Assembly: GCA_040217575.1 (NCBI GenBank)
Contig: JAVJPW010000002.1
Coordinates: forward strand, 1 to 64,000
From: Pacificispira sp040217575
GTDB lineage: Bacteria > Pseudomonadota > Alphaproteobacteria > UBA8366 > Aestuariispiraceae
Direction: 5' to 3'
DNA: 64,000 bases
The position numbers and the translations under genes were made by a program. Shown one piece after another: positions 55,211 through 63,028 of this stretch. Numbering within the stretch: the stretch's first letter is position 1; the number at the start of each line of letters is the position of its first letter. The notes beneath the pieces were generated by a model that worked only from the letters and a program-made list of their open reading frames with translations, searched no databases and was not told the origin of the DNA.

Positions 55211-56041
55211 ATGACCGGCAAGAGGGAATCCGACGATCGCACCGACACACCGAACGCCCCGGGCGGTTCGGGGGTGTTACGGTTGCGCCTGGATGAGTTG
55301 ATCGCCGGCATCGCCTTCATGACGCGCTTGCCGCTGCCATTTCGCGCGGTTCGCATCGCAAATGCCGTCTGGACATTTCCCATTGCCGGTCTGGTCGTCG
55401 GCGGCATAGCCGGACTGGTGCTGGCAGGGTGCCTTTGGCTGGGGTTGCCCCCGCTGTTCGCTGCCTTCGCGGCGTTCGGCGCCAGCGCCTATGTCACAGG
55501 CGCCCTGCACGAAGATGGGCTTTCCGACTGCGCCGACGGGTTCTGGTCGGCGCCCAGCCCGGAACGGCGACTGGACATCATGCGGGACAGCCGGATCGGT
55601 GCATTCGGAACCCTGGTGCTTGTCGTGGCGACAGGCATGAAAGTTTCACTGCTGGCGGCAATCGCCGCCCATTGGGGCGCTTACCCTGCGGTCATGGTCC
55701 TGATCGCGACCCATGTTCTGGGCCGTGCTGGCCTTCCGGCGGTGATGCATCTGATCCCCGCACCCACGGATACGGGTCTGGCGGCAATGGCGGGCCGTCC
55801 CGGTGCCGCGGTCGTCATGGCATCCGGGCTTCTGGGCGTTGGCATTGCGGGCGCCGCGCTCAGTTTCCTGCCGGTTTGGCTGCCACTTGCGCTGGCGGGC
55901 GGCACGGTGGTGGCGCTGGTAAAATTTGCGCTGCTTGCAAAAGCCAAGTTGGGGGGCGTCAATGGGGACGCGCTGGGCGCGATGGAACAGATGTCGGAGA
56001 TTGCGGTCCTTGCCGTTTTCGCCGCGGTAATGGGGGTTTAA
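55211..56041 (+). CDS. cobS: adenosylcobinamide-GDP ribazoletransferase (cobalamin synthase)
   Basis: Joins activated cobinamide to alpha-ribazole in the inner membrane. The 276-residue protein has ATFMTRLP-type start (AFMTRLPLPF), LHEDGLSDCADGFW with the metal-binding acidic residues, and RDSRIGAFG, all hallmark CobS motifs, plus several membrane helices. ATG 55211 preferred to GTG 55184. Confidence 0.93.
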   Translation: MTGKRESDDRTDTPNAPGGSGVLRLRLDELIAGIAFMTRLPLPFRAVRIANAVWTFPIAGLVVGGIAGLVLAGCLWLGLPPLFAAFAAFGASAYVTGALHEDGLSDCADGFWSAPSPERRLDIMRDSRIGAFGTLVLVVATGMKVSLLAAIAAHWGAYPAVMVLIATHVLGRAGLPAVMHLIPAPTDTGLAAMAGRPGAAVVMASGLLGVGIAGAALSFLPVWLPLALAGGTVVALVKFALLAKAKLGGVNGDALGAMEQMSEIAVLAVFAAVMGV

Positions 56042-56044
56042 GGG

Positions 56045-56719
56045 ATGACGGCGACCGTAACCAGGTGGTGGTGGGTCCGGCACGCGCTGGTCACGGCGAA
56101 CGAAGGGCGTATCTACGGCCGGTCGGACCTTCCGTGCGAAACCGACGATACGGAAATGTTTGAAGGGCTGGCCGAAATCCTGCCGTCCGATGCCGTGCTT
56201 GTGACCAGCGACCTGATGCGTACCCATCAGACGGCCGATGCGATTAAAGCGGCCGGGCTGGAAATGGCACCGCGGATAGAGATTCCCGATCTGGCGGAAC
56301 AAAGCTTCGGCGACTGGCAGGGCCAGCATTTTGCCGACATCCAGAAGGAAATGCCGGTCAAACTGCATGATTTCTGGATGTGCCCGGCGCATTACAGACC
56401 GCCCGGCGGCGAAAGCTTCGTCGACCTGATCGCCCGCGTCGCGCCGCAGATCGAACGCATATCCGAAGAGTATCCGGGCCGGCACATCATCGCCGTCACC
56501 CATGGCGGGACAATCCGTGCCGCGCTGGCAATTGCCCTTGGCCTGGACCCCGAAAGGGCCCTGTCCTTTACGATTGAAAATCTGTCGGTCACCCGGATCG
56601 ACAGGATCGAAACCGGCAGCGACGACCCGACGCCCGGCGCGGGGCAGCTGAACTGGCGCACCGTTCTGGTGAACCGTATGGCCGGGAACCGGAAACCGGG
56701 ATGGAAGCCGATCCGATGA
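56045..56719 (+). CDS. cobC: histidine phosphatase family protein (CobC-like alpha-ribazole phosphatase)
   Basis: A 224-residue phosphatase with the catalytic WVRHALVTANEGRIYG start (His near residue 12) and the second histidine in VTHGGTIRA. Position straight after cobS supports the alpha-ribazole phosphatase role, though the usual RHG is RHA here. It overlaps the next gene. Confidence 0.82.
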   Translation: MTATVTRWWWVRHALVTANEGRIYGRSDLPCETDDTEMFEGLAEILPSDAVLVTSDLMRTHQTADAIKAAGLEMAPRIEIPDLAEQSFGDWQGQHFADIQKEMPVKLHDFWMCPAHYRPPGGESFVDLIARVAPQIERISEEYPGRHIIAVTHGGTIRAALAIALGLDPERALSFTIENLSVTRIDRIETGSDDPTPGAGQLNWRTVLVNRMAGNRKPGWKPIR

Positions 56720-57234
56720 GCCCCGATCTTGTCGTCCAGAATCTGGTCATAATCGGCGCCATCGCGCTGGTCGTCTATTATTTGACGGTGCGCGCAAAGC
56801 GACGGCGTGCGCTGGCGACATACACGCTGGCCTATGCTTTTCATGCCGAAGCGATGGCAAATGCCGACGCGGACTTTCTGGCAACCTTCGGGGCGGCATT
56901 GCCCGCGAACGCCACCGGCACGGTCCTGATGCGGTTTTCGTTGCTGAACAGGGGAAAGGATAAGGACATTGCGCGCGATGATTTCCTGACACCGGTGGAA
57001 ATAGCCTTTCCGTCCGAAAGCATCGTGCGGCACGCGCAGGCCGTGGAAAAGAACGGCGCCGCAGACCCCGCCGCCGTCCGGACAGAAATTTCGGGCAACC
57101 GGGTTCTGGTCCATCCGTTCGACCTGCCGCAGCGCAGTTCCGTCATTTTCAATATCGTGCTGGACGGGTCGGCGTCACCGATGGACGTCAGCGGGCGCCT
57201 TAAGGCGCAGGATGCGCCGGAACCGCTTTCATGA
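56716..57234 (+). CDS. membrane-anchored conserved protein inside the cobalamin operon
   Basis: A 172-residue protein (from ATG 56716; 56701 adds five residues) with one N-terminal helix (about 5-25) and a soluble domain with strand pattern (FSLLNRGKDKDIARDDFLTP). It sits between cobC and cobU with overlapping ends on both sides, but it is not a known cobalamin gene. The domain recalls membrane-associated proteins of unknown function. No catalytic motif. Confidence 0.7.
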   Translation: MSPDLVVQNLVIIGAIALVVYYLTVRAKRRRALATYTLAYAFHAEAMANADADFLATFGAALPANATGTVLMRFSLLNRGKDKDIARDDFLTPVEIAFPSESIVRHAQAVEKNGAADPAAVRTEISGNRVLVHPFDLPQRSSVIFNIVLDGSASPMDVSGRLKAQDAPEPLS

Positions 57235-57764
57235 ACGACGGCAGTGACATCACCCTGGTCCTGGGCGGGGCCCGGTCCGGCAAGACCCGCCGCGCCCTGT
57301 CACTGACCGAACAGCGGTGTCGCGACGCCGGGTCGGTGCCCGTCTATGTCGCGACGGCGCAGGCGTTTGACGATGAAATGGCCGACCGGATCCACAACCA
57401 CCAGGCCGAACGCGGCGACCACTGGCGCACGGTCGAAGCGCCCCTGGATCTAGCCGGTGCGATTTCCGCGAACGCGGGCGACCGGTCCGTCCTTCTGATC
57501 GATTGTCTGACGCTTTGGCTTTCAAACACATTGCTGGCCGAACGGGATGTCGACGTGGCGGTGCAGGGGTTATGCACCGCGTTGCGTGCCGCCGCCGGGC
57601 CGGTCATTGTCGTTTCCAACGAAGTCGGATACGGCATCGTTCCGGAAAATGCGCTCGCCCGCCGGTTCAGGGACGAACAGGGGCGCCTCAATCAAATGGT
57701 CGCCGGTCTGGCGGCCCGTGTCGAACTCGTCGCGGCCGGACTGCCGCTGACTCTGAAAGGATAG
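57231..57764 (+). CDS. cobU: adenosylcobinamide kinase / guanylyltransferase
   Basis: Phosphorylates and guanylylates adenosylcobinamide. The 177-residue protein has the P-loop LVLGGARSGKTRRA (about residues 7-20), VYVATAQAFDDEM, H of the RIHNHQ nucleotide site, and VSNEVGYGIVPEN. All are CobU/CobP marks. ATGA overlap with the previous gene. Confidence 0.94.
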   Translation: MNDGSDITLVLGGARSGKTRRALSLTEQRCRDAGSVPVYVATAQAFDDEMADRIHNHQAERGDHWRTVEAPLDLAGAISANAGDRSVLLIDCLTLWLSNTLLAERDVDVAVQGLCTALRAAAGPVIVVSNEVGYGIVPENALARRFRDEQGRLNQMVAGLAARVELVAAGLPLTLKG

Positions 57765-57772
57765 ACGCCGCC

Positions 57773-58807
57773 ATGGCCGCACGCATCCCCGCCACCGTGA
57801 TCACCGGGTTCCTGGGCGCCGGCAAGACCAGCCTGATCCGGCACATGATCGAAAACAACAAGGGCAAGCGGCTTGCCTTCCTGATCAACGAGTTCGGTGA
57901 TCTGGGCATCGACCGGGAATTGCTGCTGGGCTGCGGGATCGAAGGATGCGGTGAAGAGGATGTGGTGGAACTGGCGAACGGCTGCATCTGCTGCACCGTG
58001 GCCGATGACTTCCTGCCGGCGATCGAAGCAATCCTGGACCGGCCCGAACCGCCCGATCACATCCTGATAGAAACATCCGGCCTGGCCTTGCCGAAACCGC
58101 TGGTAAAGGCATTTGCCTGGCCGGAGGTGAAGGCGCGGGTGACCGTCGACGGGGTCGTCACCGTGGTGGACGGAAAGGCCGTCGCCGAAGGCCGCTTCGC
58201 TGATGACGAGGATGCCGTCCAGACCCAGCGGGAAACGGACGACGCACTGGACCACGACAATCCGCTGGAAGAAGTCTTCGAAGACCAGCTTCTGTGTGCC
58301 GACATGGTGGTCCTCAACAAACTGGACCTGTTGGACGACAGCGACGCCGACCGGATTGAGGTCGACCTGGCGGGCCATATGCGGCCCGGCGTGCGAGTCG
58401 TGCGCGCCAGGGAAGCGGCGGTTGACCCGCTGGTCCTGCTGGGAATTTCCGCCGGCGCGGAAGATGACCTGGACAGCCGGCCCAGTCATCATGACAGCCA
58501 TGACGGGCTGGACGACCACGATCATGACGATTTCGACAGTTTCACTCTGCCGCTTGGCACGATCAACGATGCGGACGCGCTGGAAGCCAAGATTCTGGCC
58601 GCCGTCAAAGCCCATGACATCCTGCGGGTCAAAGGATTCCTGGACCGCCCTGGCGTTTCCCGTCGCGAAGTCGTGCAAGCCGTCGGCCCGCGTCTGCGCC
58701 GCTATTTTGACCGCGCCTGGAAGGACGGGGAAACCCGCCGGTCGGAACTGGTCTTTATCGGCCGCAAAGGACTGGACCGCGCCGCTGTCGAAGCGATGCT
58801 GGCCTAA
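57773..58807 (+). CDS. cobW: CobW-family GTPase metallochaperone
   Basis: A 344-residue G3E GTPase. Walker A GFLGAGKTSL, metal-binding GCICC motif, NKLDLLDD G-motif and a C-terminal CobW_C domain. A histidine/aspartate-rich stretch (about 235-260; HDDHDHD-like) could bind metal. Linked to cobalt insertion in aerobic cobalamin synthesis. It starts 8 bases after cobU; cobN does not follow in this window. Confidence 0.9.
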   Translation: MAARIPATVITGFLGAGKTSLIRHMIENNKGKRLAFLINEFGDLGIDRELLLGCGIEGCGEEDVVELANGCICCTVADDFLPAIEAILDRPEPPDHILIETSGLALPKPLVKAFAWPEVKARVTVDGVVTVVDGKAVAEGRFADDEDAVQTQRETDDALDHDNPLEEVFEDQLLCADMVVLNKLDLLDDSDADRIEVDLAGHMRPGVRVVRAREAAVDPLVLLGISAGAEDDLDSRPSHHDSHDGLDDHDHDDFDSFTLPLGTINDADALEAKILAAVKAHDILRVKGFLDRPGVSRREVVQAVGPRLRRYFDRAWKDGETRRSELVFIGRKGLDRAAVEAMLA

Positions 58808-60111
58808 TCGCGCCTTAAGAACCGCGCCATGAAAAACCCGTCCATGTGGCCCTGCTCGGGTAGCATGGCGGGGTGGGTTTGTGCCCAGCCGTCGGGGTGG
58901 GCCGCGCCATCTAGTCCTGGCAGATCTTTGGGGCGAATAGGGTCGACCGTTAGATCGTCCAGGGCTCGTCCTACTTCGAACAGGGCCGGTCCTTCCGCGG
59001 ATTGCAGGGAACAGGTCGCAACGACCAGCACGCCGCCCGGTTTCAGCATTTCCGCCGCCGCCGCCAGCAGCCGTTTTTGGGTATTCGCCAGATTTGCGAC
59101 ATCGGTTTCGTTCCGGCGACAGGCGATTTCCGGATGCCGCCGCAGGGTGCCGGTCGCACTGCAGGGCGCGTCCAGCAGCACCGCGTCGGCCGGTGTATCC
59201 GGTCGCCAGACCGCACCATCAGCCTGAACGACCTCCGCCGCCATCCCCAGCCGGGATAAATTCTCTTCCAGACGTTTGAGGCGCGGCTTGGACCGGTCGA
59301 CCGCCGTCACCTGCGCGCCCGCCGCGATCAGTTGTGCTGTCTTGCCGCCCGGTGCGGCACAGAGATCGACCACGCGTTTTCCGGTCAGGTCCGGCCCAAA
59401 CAGGTGCGCCGGAAGGCTGGCCGCATGGTCCTGAACCCACCAGGCGCCGTCATCGAAGCCTGGCAGTTCGCGGACCGCACCGGCCCCGTTCAGGCGCACG
59501 GTCGCCCGTCCAATCAATGTACCGCCCAGCCGTGCCGCCCAGTCGGATGCATCCACCCGCACGGTCAGGTCGAGGGGCGGTTCGCAAAGGTGGGCCGCCG
59601 CAATGGCCCGGGCCGTATCAACCCCGAACCGGGCCGTCCAATCGTCCCACAGCCATTGCGGCGTGTTCAGCCGCGCCGCGTCCTGGCCGGTGATACGCGC
59701 CGCGCCTTCACGCGTTGCACGGCGTAGCACCGCATTGATCATCCCCGCCTGCGGGGTCAGGTTTTCGCCCCGCGCCAGACTGACCAACGGGTCGACCGCC
59801 GCATGGGGTGCCACATCCATGAAAAGCAGGTGCGCCAGCCCGATGCGCAGCAGATGGGCGGCCCGGTTCGCGTTGCCTTTCAACGGACGTTCCAGAAAAT
59901 CGCCGATCAGCGCATCAAGCTGACCCAGCCGCCGCAGGACGGTAAGGACGGTCGCGCGGGCAAAGGCCCGGTCGCGCGCATCGCCCAGCGCCTGAAAGGA
60001 TTGGCTGTTCTGGGCGGCATCGTCCAGGTCCCGGTCGCGATAGAGCACGTCCTCCAACAGGTGAAAGGCGGCGCGTCTGGCGGGTATGCCCGCCTTTTCC
60101 TGTGCGCTCAT
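58804..60111 (-). CDS. RsmB/NOP family 16S rRNA m5C methyltransferase
   Basis: A 435-residue enzyme. N-terminal NusB-like RNA domain (about 1-145), then SAM domain: DLCAAPGGKTAQL (motif I), DAPCSATGTLRRHPE (with the release Cys) and VATCSLQSAEG (catalytic Cys). Expected to methylate C967 of 16S rRNA. Its start overlaps the stop of the next gene (minus strand), so the pair is co-translated. Confidence 0.9.
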   Translation of the reverse strand: MSAQEKAGIPARRAAFHLLEDVLYRDRDLDDAAQNSQSFQALGDARDRAFARATVLTVLRRLGQLDALIGDFLERPLKGNANRAAHLLRIGLAHLLFMDVAPHAAVDPLVSLARGENLTPQAGMINAVLRRATREGAARITGQDAARLNTPQWLWDDWTARFGVDTARAIAAAHLCEPPLDLTVRVDASDWAARLGGTLIGRATVRLNGAGAVRELPGFDDGAWWVQDHAASLPAHLFGPDLTGKRVVDLCAAPGGKTAQLIAAGAQVTAVDRSKPRLKRLEENLSRLGMAAEVVQADGAVWRPDTPADAVLLDAPCSATGTLRRHPEIACRRNETDVANLANTQKRLLAAAAEMLKPGGVLVVATCSLQSAEGPALFEVGRALDDLTVDPIRPKDLPGLDGAAHPDGWAQTHPAMLPEQGHMDGFFMARFLRRD

Positions 60112-60503
60112 GCCTGATCCTCGATCGCGTGCATATCGTCATCCGAAAGGGAGAAATGGTGCCCGATTTCGTGGATCAGGACGTGGCGGACCAGATGGTC
60201 CAGGTTTTCTTCATGTTCGGCCCAATAGTCCAGGATGGGACGGCGATAAAGATAGATCATATCGATTGTCGGTTCCGGGTCGCTGACCGATTTTTCACCC
60301 ATGCCGACCCCGTGATAGAGGCCCAGAAGGTCGAACGGGCTTTCAAGGTCCAGGGCGGCCAGGGTCTCGTCGTCCGGAAAGTCCTGTACGCGAAAGACGA
60401 TGCTGCCCAGATGCTGGCGAAACAGCGCCGGCAGTTCATCCAGCTGACGGGTTGCAATGGCTTCGATATCGTCCAGACTGGGCGGAAGATCATATGTTGG
60501 CAT
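60108..60503 (-). CDS. zincin-like metallopeptidase family protein
   Basis: A 131-residue soluble protein with HEIGHHFSLSD near residue 110: the HExxH zinc motif with a further acidic residue. Compact size is typical of the DUF1025-type metallopeptidases. ATG 60503 begins the conserved part (MPTYDLPPSLDDIEAIA). Overlaps the rsmB-like start by 4 bases. Confidence 0.85.
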   Translation of the reverse strand: MPTYDLPPSLDDIEAIATRQLDELPALFRQHLGSIVFRVQDFPDDETLAALDLESPFDLLGLYHGVGMGEKSVSDPEPTIDMIYLYRRPILDYWAEHEENLDHLVRHVLIHEIGHHFSLSDDDMHAIEDQA

Positions 60504-60556
60504 GTCCGAACCTATAGCGGACGTTGGGCGACAACGCGAGACGGGGATTATCAATC

Positions 60557-60859
60557 ATGGCTGAAAAACTGTCCGAATCCGAACGCGAGGCCCTGTTGGC
60601 GGAACTTGCCGACTGGCGCCCCGTCGACGGCCGCGACGCGATAGAGAAGACTTTCCAGTTCAAGTCCTTCAATCAGGCTTTCGGTTTCATGACACAGGTG
60701 GCAATGCAGGCGGAAAAGCTGAACCACCATCCGGAATGGTTCAATGTCTATAACCGCGTGGATGTCACCCTGACGACGCATGATTGCGACGGTCTGTCGG
60801 ACCTGGACCGCAAAATGGCGCGGTTCATGGAAAAGGCCGCCGCCGTTTTTACCGGCTGA
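60557..60859 (+). CDS. phhB: pterin-4a-carbinolamine dehydratase
   Basis: A 100-residue protein recycling oxidised pterin cofactors. The family motif KLNHHPEWFNVYN with active His pair is near residue 56, then VDVTLTTHD. ATG 60557 fits; phhA (phenylalanine hydroxylase) is absent from the window, so its partner here is unclear. Confidence 0.92.
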   Translation: MAEKLSESEREALLAELADWRPVDGRDAIEKTFQFKSFNQAFGFMTQVAMQAEKLNHHPEWFNVYNRVDVTLTTHDCDGLSDLDRKMARFMEKAAAVFTG

Positions 60860-60869
60860 CGGCCTTTTT
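60835..60869 (+). terminator. probable terminator of phhB
   Basis: GGCCG (60835-60839) pairs with CGGCC (60860-60864) with an inner CCG/CGG pairing, followed by TTTTT. The stem partly overlaps the end of phhB. Confidence 0.5.
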
Positions 60870-60886
60870 ACCCGATCGATTGACCT

Positions 60887-61444
60887 TTAGTAAGTAAAGG
60901 GCGGGCGCTCCGTAATGTAAAGTCGCGCGTCCGCCAGACCGCCGAACGTCCCGATCCAGATATTGTAATTGCCGGACAGCGGGTTGTTGAACCGCACCGC
61001 CGGGTCGACACCGCGAAAATCGTCGTTGCAATACCAGTTACCCGCCGGGTCGTATATGACCAGCGTGGTGTCCGCGCCGCTTTCCGCCCAAATGCTCAGG
61101 ATAAACTGGCCGGCGTTGTAGTTCAGGTCCACGTCCGGTTTCGACCAGTCGATGACGCCAAGGCACCCCGGACCAAGGCCGCTGGCATCGCCGTCGCCGC
61201 CGGCGGTAACACTGACCGATTGCGGGTCGGGCTGGAAATTGGCCGTCAGGTTGAACGTGCCGTATCGCGGCTGTGCCTGCCAGTTCGGGATGGATTGCGT
61301 CTGTTGCGGGGGCTTCGGCTGCTGGACGACGGGCCCGCCGCCGGTTTGCTGCGGCGGCACACAGCCTGCCAGGATTAGCATGCTGCCGACCAGCCCCAGG
61401 AAGGGGCGGCAGACCGTCGCCAGAAATCTATTCGACGTCATCAT
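60887..61444 (-). CDS. predicted lipoprotein, unknown function
   Basis: A 185-residue protein, signal peptide with lipobox LAGC (about residues 25-28), then a Pro/Gln-rich linker and a C-terminal domain with a PPC-like/jelly-roll look (LVIYDPAGNWYCNDDF, NYNIWIGTFG). That pattern is typical of secreted calcium-site or pre-peptidase C domains. GAGGAG precedes ATG 61444. Confidence 0.75.
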   Translation of the reverse strand: MMTSNRFLATVCRPFLGLVGSMLILAGCVPPQQTGGGPVVQQPKPPQQTQSIPNWQAQPRYGTFNLTANFQPDPQSVSVTAGGDGDASGLGPGCLGVIDWSKPDVDLNYNAGQFILSIWAESGADTTLVIYDPAGNWYCNDDFRGVDPAVRFNNPLSGNYNIWIGTFGGLADARLYITERPPFTY

Positions 61445-61600
61445 CGCAATCTCCTCAAACCCGCGGAAACGGCCATACTGTCCATTGCCGCGCCAACACC
61501 ATCGACACGATAGCCCGGCCGTCTGCGCCCGGCAATCTGTCGGTCCCATTCTATGGACGGATCAGCCCGGAAAATCCGTTGTTCGGTGGCGAGGTACACC

Positions 61601-62785
61601 TCAATAGGGCAGGCCTACATAGTTTTCCGCCAGCACAGTCTGGGCCGCTCTGGACTGCATCAGATAGTCGATTTCGGCGATCTGCATCCGGTTTTCAAAC
61701 GCCCGGTCGCCCGGAATCGTGTGCAGCAGACTTGTCATCCACCAGGAAAACCGTTCGCATTTCCAGACTCGGGCCAGTGCGTCGTCGGAATACCGGTCCA
61801 GCCAGTCGTCCTTGCCATCGCGGTAATGGGCGATCAGCCCGCGCGACAGGTAGAAAATGTCCGACGCCGCCAGGTTCAACCCCTTCGCCCCTGTCGGCGG
61901 CACGATATGGGCCGCATCACCCGCCAGGAATAGCCGCCCATGACGAAGCGGTTCCGCGACAAAGCTTCGCATCGGGACGACGCTTTTTTCCAGTGCCGGC
62001 GCATCCTTGACGATCGCCCCGTCGCGGTCGCCGATGCGGATTCGCAATTCGTCCCAGATGCGGTCATCCGGCCATTCAGCGACGTCTTCATCCGGCCGGA
62101 CCTGAAGATAGTTTCGGGAAATCTTTTCCGACCGCATGCTGAACAGGGCGAACCCCCGATCGTGGTGGGCATAGATCAGTTCTTCGGATGCGGGCGGCGT
62201 TTCCGCCAGAATGCCAAGCCAGGCAAAAGGATAGACCCGCTCCAGCGTGCGGATCGCATCGTTCGGCAGACACGCACGGCAGATGCCGTGAAACCCGTCA
62301 CAACCCGCGATGTAATCGCAGGTCAGTTCATGATCCTCACCCTGATGGCGATAGGTCAGGCGCGGCGCATTGCCGTCAAAATCGTGGGGGGTGACATCCT
62401 GTGCCTCGAAGACGATGTCCAGTCCGGCATTCAGGCGCGCGGCGATCAGGTCCTTTGTGACTTCGGTCTGGCCGTAGACGGTGACCGTCTTGCCACCCGT
62501 CAATTCCTCCAGGTCTATGCGTTTCCGGCGGCCATCGCCCGCAATATCGAACCCGCCATGACGCAGTCCCTGGCGGTCCAACCGGTCTGCGACCCCCGCT
62601 TCGTGCAGCAGGTCGACCGTACCCTGTTCCAGGACGCCGGCGCGTATCCGCCCTTCGACATAGGTCTGGTCCCGCCGCTCCAGAATGACTGCATCAATCC
62701 CGGCGCGGTGCAGCAACTGACCCAACAGCAGGCCCGCCGGGCCACACCCTACGATACCAACCTGTGTCTTGTGCCTTTTCAGCAT
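61601..62785 (-). CDS. pobA: 4-hydroxybenzoate 3-monooxygenase
   Basis: FAD enzyme that turns 4-hydroxybenzoate into protocatechuate. The 394-residue protein has GIVGCGPAGLLLG (FAD site, residues 10-22), EGRIRAGVLEQGTV (typical of PobA), and LFLAGDAAHIVPPTGAKGLN near residue 280. Length is standard. Divergent from the Rieske gene. Confidence 0.93.
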   Translation of the reverse strand: MLKRHKTQVGIVGCGPAGLLLGQLLHRAGIDAVILERRDQTYVEGRIRAGVLEQGTVDLLHEAGVADRLDRQGLRHGGFDIAGDGRRKRIDLEELTGGKTVTVYGQTEVTKDLIAARLNAGLDIVFEAQDVTPHDFDGNAPRLTYRHQGEDHELTCDYIAGCDGFHGICRACLPNDAIRTLERVYPFAWLGILAETPPASEELIYAHHDRGFALFSMRSEKISRNYLQVRPDEDVAEWPDDRIWDELRIRIGDRDGAIVKDAPALEKSVVPMRSFVAEPLRHGRLFLAGDAAHIVPPTGAKGLNLAASDIFYLSRGLIAHYRDGKDDWLDRYSDDALARVWKCERFSWWMTSLLHTIPGDRAFENRMQIAEIDYLMQSRAAQTVLAENYVGLPY

Positions 62786-62909
62786 CGAACGTCACCTCCC
62801 GCCGGACTTCTTTCTCGATAAGTCTGTTACGCGGATATTAAGTCACCGGACGCCGCCGCCCTAGAAACTCGCGCTCAGTTGACATCGAAAAAGTTTCATT
62901 CATACTAAT

Positions 62910-62929
62910 TATCGAACACATGTTCGATA
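62910..62929. promoter_or_regulatory. 20-bp palindrome between pobA and the Rieske oxygenase
   Basis: TATCGAACA-CA-TGTTCGATA is a perfect 9-bp inverted repeat with two central bases. Its place in the divergent gap suggests an operator serving both genes. No regulator gene is adjacent in the window. Confidence 0.6.
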
Positions 62930-63028
62930 TTCGAACTTTTCGACGCAAGCGAGAGTTTGCCAGCTCCGGACTCTCCCGTTTGCGACGATACCATGTTCGG
63001 TGAACCATGATCGGCGAGGGGGCTTTTG

